Source: Verrucomicrobiales bacterium (GTDB lineage: Bacteria; Verrucomicrobiota; Verrucomicrobiia; Verrucomicrobiales; DEV007). Taken from it: a DNA stretch of 64,000 nucleotides. Below the pieces are notes generated by a model. That model did not search any database, was not told where the DNA came from, and worked only from the letters and a program-made list of their open reading frames with translations. Positions 60,994 through 64,000 of the stretch are shown here, in pieces. The DNA is taken from the NCBI GenBank assembly GCA_002698785.1, contig PAAG01000047.1, forward strand, positions 558,001-622,000, in the 5' to 3' direction. The stretch's first letter is position 1, and each line of letters begins with the position of its first letter. Made by a program: the position numbers and the translations under genes.

Positions 60994-61536
60994 TTGTGGA
61001 CATGCGTCACCGCACTTGGCTTCAACTGTGCAGCCCAAGCAGAAGAGCCGGTTTCGGTGTTTGGAAAAGCGAAAAACCAGAGTGCTGAGTTGTTGGGGAA
61101 AGTTTCTGAAAAGATGTCGGGCCTGATGGAAAAGGTCACCTCGGACGATAGGGATGAGCCAAAATTGAGCCCCGAAGATGAAGAACTCATAGCCATCCGG
61201 GATTCCTGCCTCCGGGCGGTAATGATTGAGAGGTCTGGCTACCACTTTACTCAGTCCCAGTGGGGAGATAAACCCGTTCCCTACCAATTGAAGAGTTTTC
61301 GCGTGTCCGAACCAAAAGAACAGGTTCTCAGCACATCCGATACAGCCAATGGGATTGATCGGCGGGTTGTGTTCCAATTCAAAATTGAAGGCTATCGTCG
61401 CTTCATCGAGAAAAAGGGATGGGGCGAATGGCGTGCAGGAGCTCCACCGGAACTCACGGGAATGACCCTGATACGCAAACTGGGAGTCTGGAAGGTGATC
61501 TCGTCTCCCCAACGGATGTATTCAGTGCCTCTCTGA
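60994..61536 (+). CDS. Secreted protein of unknown function, unusual start
   Basis: The 180-residue protein has a hydrophobic N terminus (WTCVTALGFNCAAQAEEP) that looks like the end of a signal peptide. No ATG or GTG precedes it. The start given is TTG 60994. The open frame continues upstream (to 60955) through VSTIL with non-standard codons only. The mature part is charged (KNQSAELLGKVSEKMSGLMEKV) and ends with ELTGMTLIRKLGVWKVISSPQ. I recognise no family. It is probably driven by the promoter at 60805. Confidence 0.7.
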   Translation: MWTCVTALGFNCAAQAEEPVSVFGKAKNQSAELLGKVSEKMSGLMEKVTSDDRDEPKLSPEDEELIAIRDSCLRAVMIERSGYHFTQSQWGDKPVPYQLKSFRVSEPKEQVLSTSDTANGIDRRVVFQFKIEGYRRFIEKKGWGEWRAGAPPELTGMTLIRKLGVWKVISSPQRMYSVPL

Positions 61537-61543
61537 ATCTGCC

Positions 61544-62548
61544 CTATTCACTGGAAGCGGTTAGATCTTCGGGCTTCAAGCCGTGCTTGAACTTCTCTTC
61601 TCCATTCCCTGAGTTGTTTGGTTGGTATTCCCCGACCGTCTCGACATTCACTCCGGCCTCGGGAATCTGATCTTCTTTCCCAAGCGCCCATAGGATTCCC
61701 TGCACCGCTAAGCGGCGCATGTTCTCGTCACGAAAGTCGTACGGGTGACCAAGTGTGGTAGTGAAGACGCGCCCTTCTGTTCCGTCTTTTCCTTTGTGCG
61801 TCTTGGTCCAGGCGACGGGATTCTGGAGCGGATACCTGTCCGTCTCGCCCCGCTCTTCTTTATTGGACTTCAATGATCTCCCGTCGAGGAGGAGGTTCGG
61901 TTCGCCAGAAATGGTATCTCCACCACCCTGAACATGATACAACCATGAGTATGCCTGAAAGGGTTTTACTCCGGTGAGAATGGGATGGCTCTCTTTGCCC
62001 TCACGGAGGGTGATTTCAGTGAGGGGTTTCTTACCATCGTCAAAGTGCCCGTGGTGAGTAATCCAGCTCTGACCCAGGAGTTCCCGGATTTTCTCCCCTC
62101 CCCCAAAACTGTGTTTTTTCTCGGGATCGTTCTGGAACCCCCAGCCGTCCAAGCCTGCGTCGTTGGGGAATCGAAAAGCGTGGGTTGATGTTCGGAATGC
62201 CACCACGGGCTTTCCCGCGTCGAGATAATCGATAATGTTCTGAAACAGTTCGGGTGATGGAGATCGAAACCGAAGATACATCACAAGCAGATCGGCGTCT
62301 TTCAGCTCTTCTGTCTTAGTGAGCGATGAAATTTCGAGCGGATCAACGTATCCATCCTCGTCGACAGAAAATCCCACCTCGGTATCGAAGCCGAACTCTC
62401 GCTCCACGATTTTTGCGAGCATCGGGAGGGACTCTTCAGATCGGTATTCCTCGTCTCCTGAAAGGAAGACGATTTTCGTGTCAGCGCGTCCCGGAAGGGC
62501 CGTGAGGAGAGAGAGGGCACACATGAGTGGGAAAAGCGGGGATTTCAT
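61544..62548 (-). CDS. Secreted ThuA-domain protein (second copy)
   Basis: The 334-residue product has a signal peptide (LFPLMCALSLLTALPGRA) and a ThuA fold: KIVFLSGDEEYRSEESLPML, DADLLVMYLRFRSPS, YLDAGKPVVAFRTSTHAFRF, WITHHGHF, YSWLYHVQGGG and GRVFTTTLGHPYDF. It differs from the ThuA at 24.9 kb and is next to a Gfo/Idh/MocA gene, with 170 nt between the divergent starts. Such pairs are frequent in this phylum and suggest a shared sugar-oxidation role. ATG 62548 is the start. Confidence 0.9.
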   Translation of the reverse strand: MKSPLFPLMCALSLLTALPGRADTKIVFLSGDEEYRSEESLPMLAKIVEREFGFDTEVGFSVDEDGYVDPLEISSLTKTEELKDADLLVMYLRFRSPSPELFQNIIDYLDAGKPVVAFRTSTHAFRFPNDAGLDGWGFQNDPEKKHSFGGGEKIRELLGQSWITHHGHFDDGKKPLTEITLREGKESHPILTGVKPFQAYSWLYHVQGGGDTISGEPNLLLDGRSLKSNKEERGETDRYPLQNPVAWTKTHKGKDGTEGRVFTTTLGHPYDFRDENMRRLAVQGILWALGKEDQIPEAGVNVETVGEYQPNNSGNGEEKFKHGLKPEDLTASSE

Positions 62549-62718
62549 GTCCGGCAATAAGCCGGGAATCTCGCTGGGAAGCAAGCCCAATCCCTAATTG
62601 CGCCATACCTTCGACGGCCCGGATGTCCAAAATGGCACAAAATCCGGCCATCGGATTCAAGATCGATTCGGCCACAAGTCTGTATTCTATTTAATCCCCG
62701 TATTTCCTTTTCCTTTTT

Positions 62719-63858
62719 ATGACGACACCCATCGAGAAACCCCGTGTAGCGATCATCGGCCTGGGCTTTGGAGCCGAGTTCATCCCCATTTACCAGCACC
62801 ATCCGAATGCGGAGATGTCGGCGATATGCCAGCGGAATCCCGAGTCACTGAAAGAGATCGGAGACAAGTTTGGCATAGAGAAACGTTTCACCGATTATGA
62901 TGAGTTGCTCGCGGACCCTGACATTGATGCCGTCCACATCAACACACCGATCCCGGATCATGCGGAGCATACGCTGAAGGCTATGAAAGCAGGCAAGCAT
63001 GTTGCCTGCACGGTGCCCATGGCAACATCTGAGGAAGACTGCAAGGCTATCGTGGAATTGAGCGCCGAGACGGGACTTCACTACATGATGATGGAGACAG
63101 TGGTGTACGCCCGAGAGTTCCTCTACATGAAAGAACTCCACGACACGGGAGAGCTTGGAAAGCTGCAGTTCCTCAAAGCCAGCCACCAGCAGGATATGGA
63201 TGGATGGCCGGGGTACTGGCCAGGACTCCCGCCAATGCACTATGCGACGCACTGCGTAGGTCCCGTTCTCGGTCTTGCGAGAAACGAAGCGGAGTATGTG
63301 AGCTGTTTCCCAAGTGGGACCATCCGCGAAGAGATGCATGATTGCTATGGATCACCATTCGCTGTGGAGACGACGCATATTAAATTCGCGAACAGCGATC
63401 TGAGTGCGCAGGTGTATCGCTCGCTTTTCGATGTAGCGAGGCAGTACCGTGAGAGCTTTGAGGTATACGGCTCCAAGAAGGCCGTGGAGTGGCCGCTCAT
63501 CGAGGGTAATCCGCTCGTGGTACACACGGCGAAGAAGCCGGAGCCGGAGATCCCGATGGAAAAAGAGTGTCCTGACTACGGATTCCTTTTGCCGGATGAG
63601 ATTGCTCCTTTTACCACGGGCGGTGTGTATGGCGGAGATGATGGTGAGGAGCACCTGAGTTTTACCCAAGGAGCCGGGCACGGTGGTTCGCATCCGCACC
63701 TGGTTCATCAATTTGTGGAGCTGCTTCGCGGAGATGGTGAAGGCTATCCGAATGCGGTGCAGTCGGCCAATATTACTTTGTGCGGGATCCTCGCACACGA
63801 AAGCGCCCAGAAAGGCGGCGAACTCGTTCGCCTGCCGGAATGGAGCCTTTCCTCTTGA
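62719..63858 (+). CDS. Gfo/Idh/MocA family oxidoreductase lacking the EKP lysine
   Basis: The 379-residue cytoplasmic protein has the Rossmann motif RVAIIGLGFGAEFIPIYQ and ICQRNPESLKEIGDKFGI. The position of the usual catalytic EKP motif is GKHVACTVPMATSEEDC, so the lysine is absent. The C-terminal domain has HYATHCVGPVLGL and GAGHGGSHPHLVHQFVELL. A related subgroup with CTVPMA exists in Verrucomicrobiota and Planctomycetota, from memory. The substrate and cofactor are unknown. It is divergent from the ThuA gene. Confidence 0.88.
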   Translation: MTTPIEKPRVAIIGLGFGAEFIPIYQHHPNAEMSAICQRNPESLKEIGDKFGIEKRFTDYDELLADPDIDAVHINTPIPDHAEHTLKAMKAGKHVACTVPMATSEEDCKAIVELSAETGLHYMMMETVVYAREFLYMKELHDTGELGKLQFLKASHQQDMDGWPGYWPGLPPMHYATHCVGPVLGLARNEAEYVSCFPSGTIREEMHDCYGSPFAVETTHIKFANSDLSAQVYRSLFDVARQYRESFEVYGSKKAVEWPLIEGNPLVVHTAKKPEPEIPMEKECPDYGFLLPDEIAPFTTGGVYGGDDGEEHLSFTQGAGHGGSHPHLVHQFVELLRGDGEGYPNAVQSANITLCGILAHESAQKGGELVRLPEWSLSS

Positions 63859-63876
63859 TGCAAAAATAACTCTACC

Positions 63877-63918
63877 AAGGAGGTGCCGAGTATGTGTGAG
63901 CAGATCGGCGTTTCCTGA
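63877..63918 (+). other. Strong Shine-Dalgarno with an 8-codon ORF (possible leader)
   Basis: AAGGAGGT (63877-63884), a near-perfect Shine-Dalgarno, precedes ATG 63892 by 7 nt. The frame is MCEQIGVS then stop at 63918. The next gene starts at 63962. The rest of the gap 63859-63961 holds nothing else clear. Confidence 0.45.
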
Positions 63919-63961
63919 CAAACGTCTGCTCGCTCACGCTCGCTGCTACGAAAAACTCCCC

Positions 63962-64000
63962 ATGAAACGAACAGCTCTTCATTTACTCGCAGTCGTGGCA
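63962..64000 (+). CDS. Start of a secreted protein (3' truncated)
   Basis: The last 39 nt read MKRTALHLLAVVA, typical of a signal peptide. The rest lies outside the window, so function cannot be stated. It follows the Gfo/Idh/MocA gene by about 100 nt in the same direction. Confidence 0.7.
   Translation, partial: MKRTALHLLAVVA

Overview
The window looks like chromosome from a marine-type Verrucomicrobiota bacterium (Verrucomicrobiae). This rests on gene content, since no rRNA is present. The evidence is two ThuA-like proteins, two secreted sulfatases, Gfo/Idh/MocA oxidoreductases (one with a Tat signal), a sialidase, a pectate-lyase-like protein and a PQQ-type propeller, many secreted proteins without recognisable families, an SHD1-like domain, an EboE-like protein, and few Shine-Dalgarno sequences. 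GC content is moderate (about 50-53% by eye). Most of the window reads as ordinary core genome. I see no prophage, transposase, CRISPR array or conjugation gene.

Layout. 0-5.4 kb: end of a radical SAM gene, a stand-alone EF-G of the type called EF-G 2 in gammaproteobacteria, a small unknown protein and rarA. 5.4-9.6 kb: a two-gene membrane operon, a GAF/HlyD adaptor followed by a PqqD-like/M50 protease/HlyD fusion, with a good sigma70-type promoter. 10-12.6 kb: a secreted unknown protein and two tandem Hsp20 genes. 12.9-24.8 kb: HAD phosphatases, an ElyC/YdcF-like protein, a Tat-exported oxidoreductase, two pseudopilin-like paralogues, aroD, a TIGR01777 epimerase-like protein, an azurin-like cupredoxin, three unusual receiver-domain proteins, and eboE.

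24.9-32.5 kb: ThuA, an alpha/beta-hydrolase lipoprotein, then a three-gene MotA/ExbB plus two ExbD-like motor operon. In that operon only one of the two ExbD-like subunits keeps the membrane aspartate. It is followed by an SHD1-like secreted protein. 32.5-37.8 kb (minus strand): an overlapping operon of a membrane protein, a zinc-binding membrane protein, a DUF4129-like protein, a DUF4350-like protein, a 58-residue lipoprotein and a PlsC-type acyltransferase. 37.9-45 kb: pdxJ, two L,D-transpeptidases around two secreted/membrane proteins of unknown role, and fumC.

45-63.9 kb: catabolic and surface genes (sialidase, pectate-lyase-like, PQQ propeller, two sulfatases, one with a C-terminal VHL-beta-like domain), an SDR that seems to lack a standard start codon, a CYTH phosphatase, a glycosyltransferase-like protein, Nudix, HAD, tRNA-Ser(UGA) with a long hairpin and a 47-nt duplicated repeat beside it, a second ThuA protein and a Gfo/Idh/MocA protein lacking the usual EKP lysine. 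The window ends in the first codons of another secreted protein.

The best candidate for an undescribed system is the motor operon at 27.7-31.6 kb (possibly to 32.5 kb). Second is the PqqD/M50/HlyD plus GAF/HlyD pair at 5.4-9.6 kb. All functional calls come from reading translated sequence. No database search was run.
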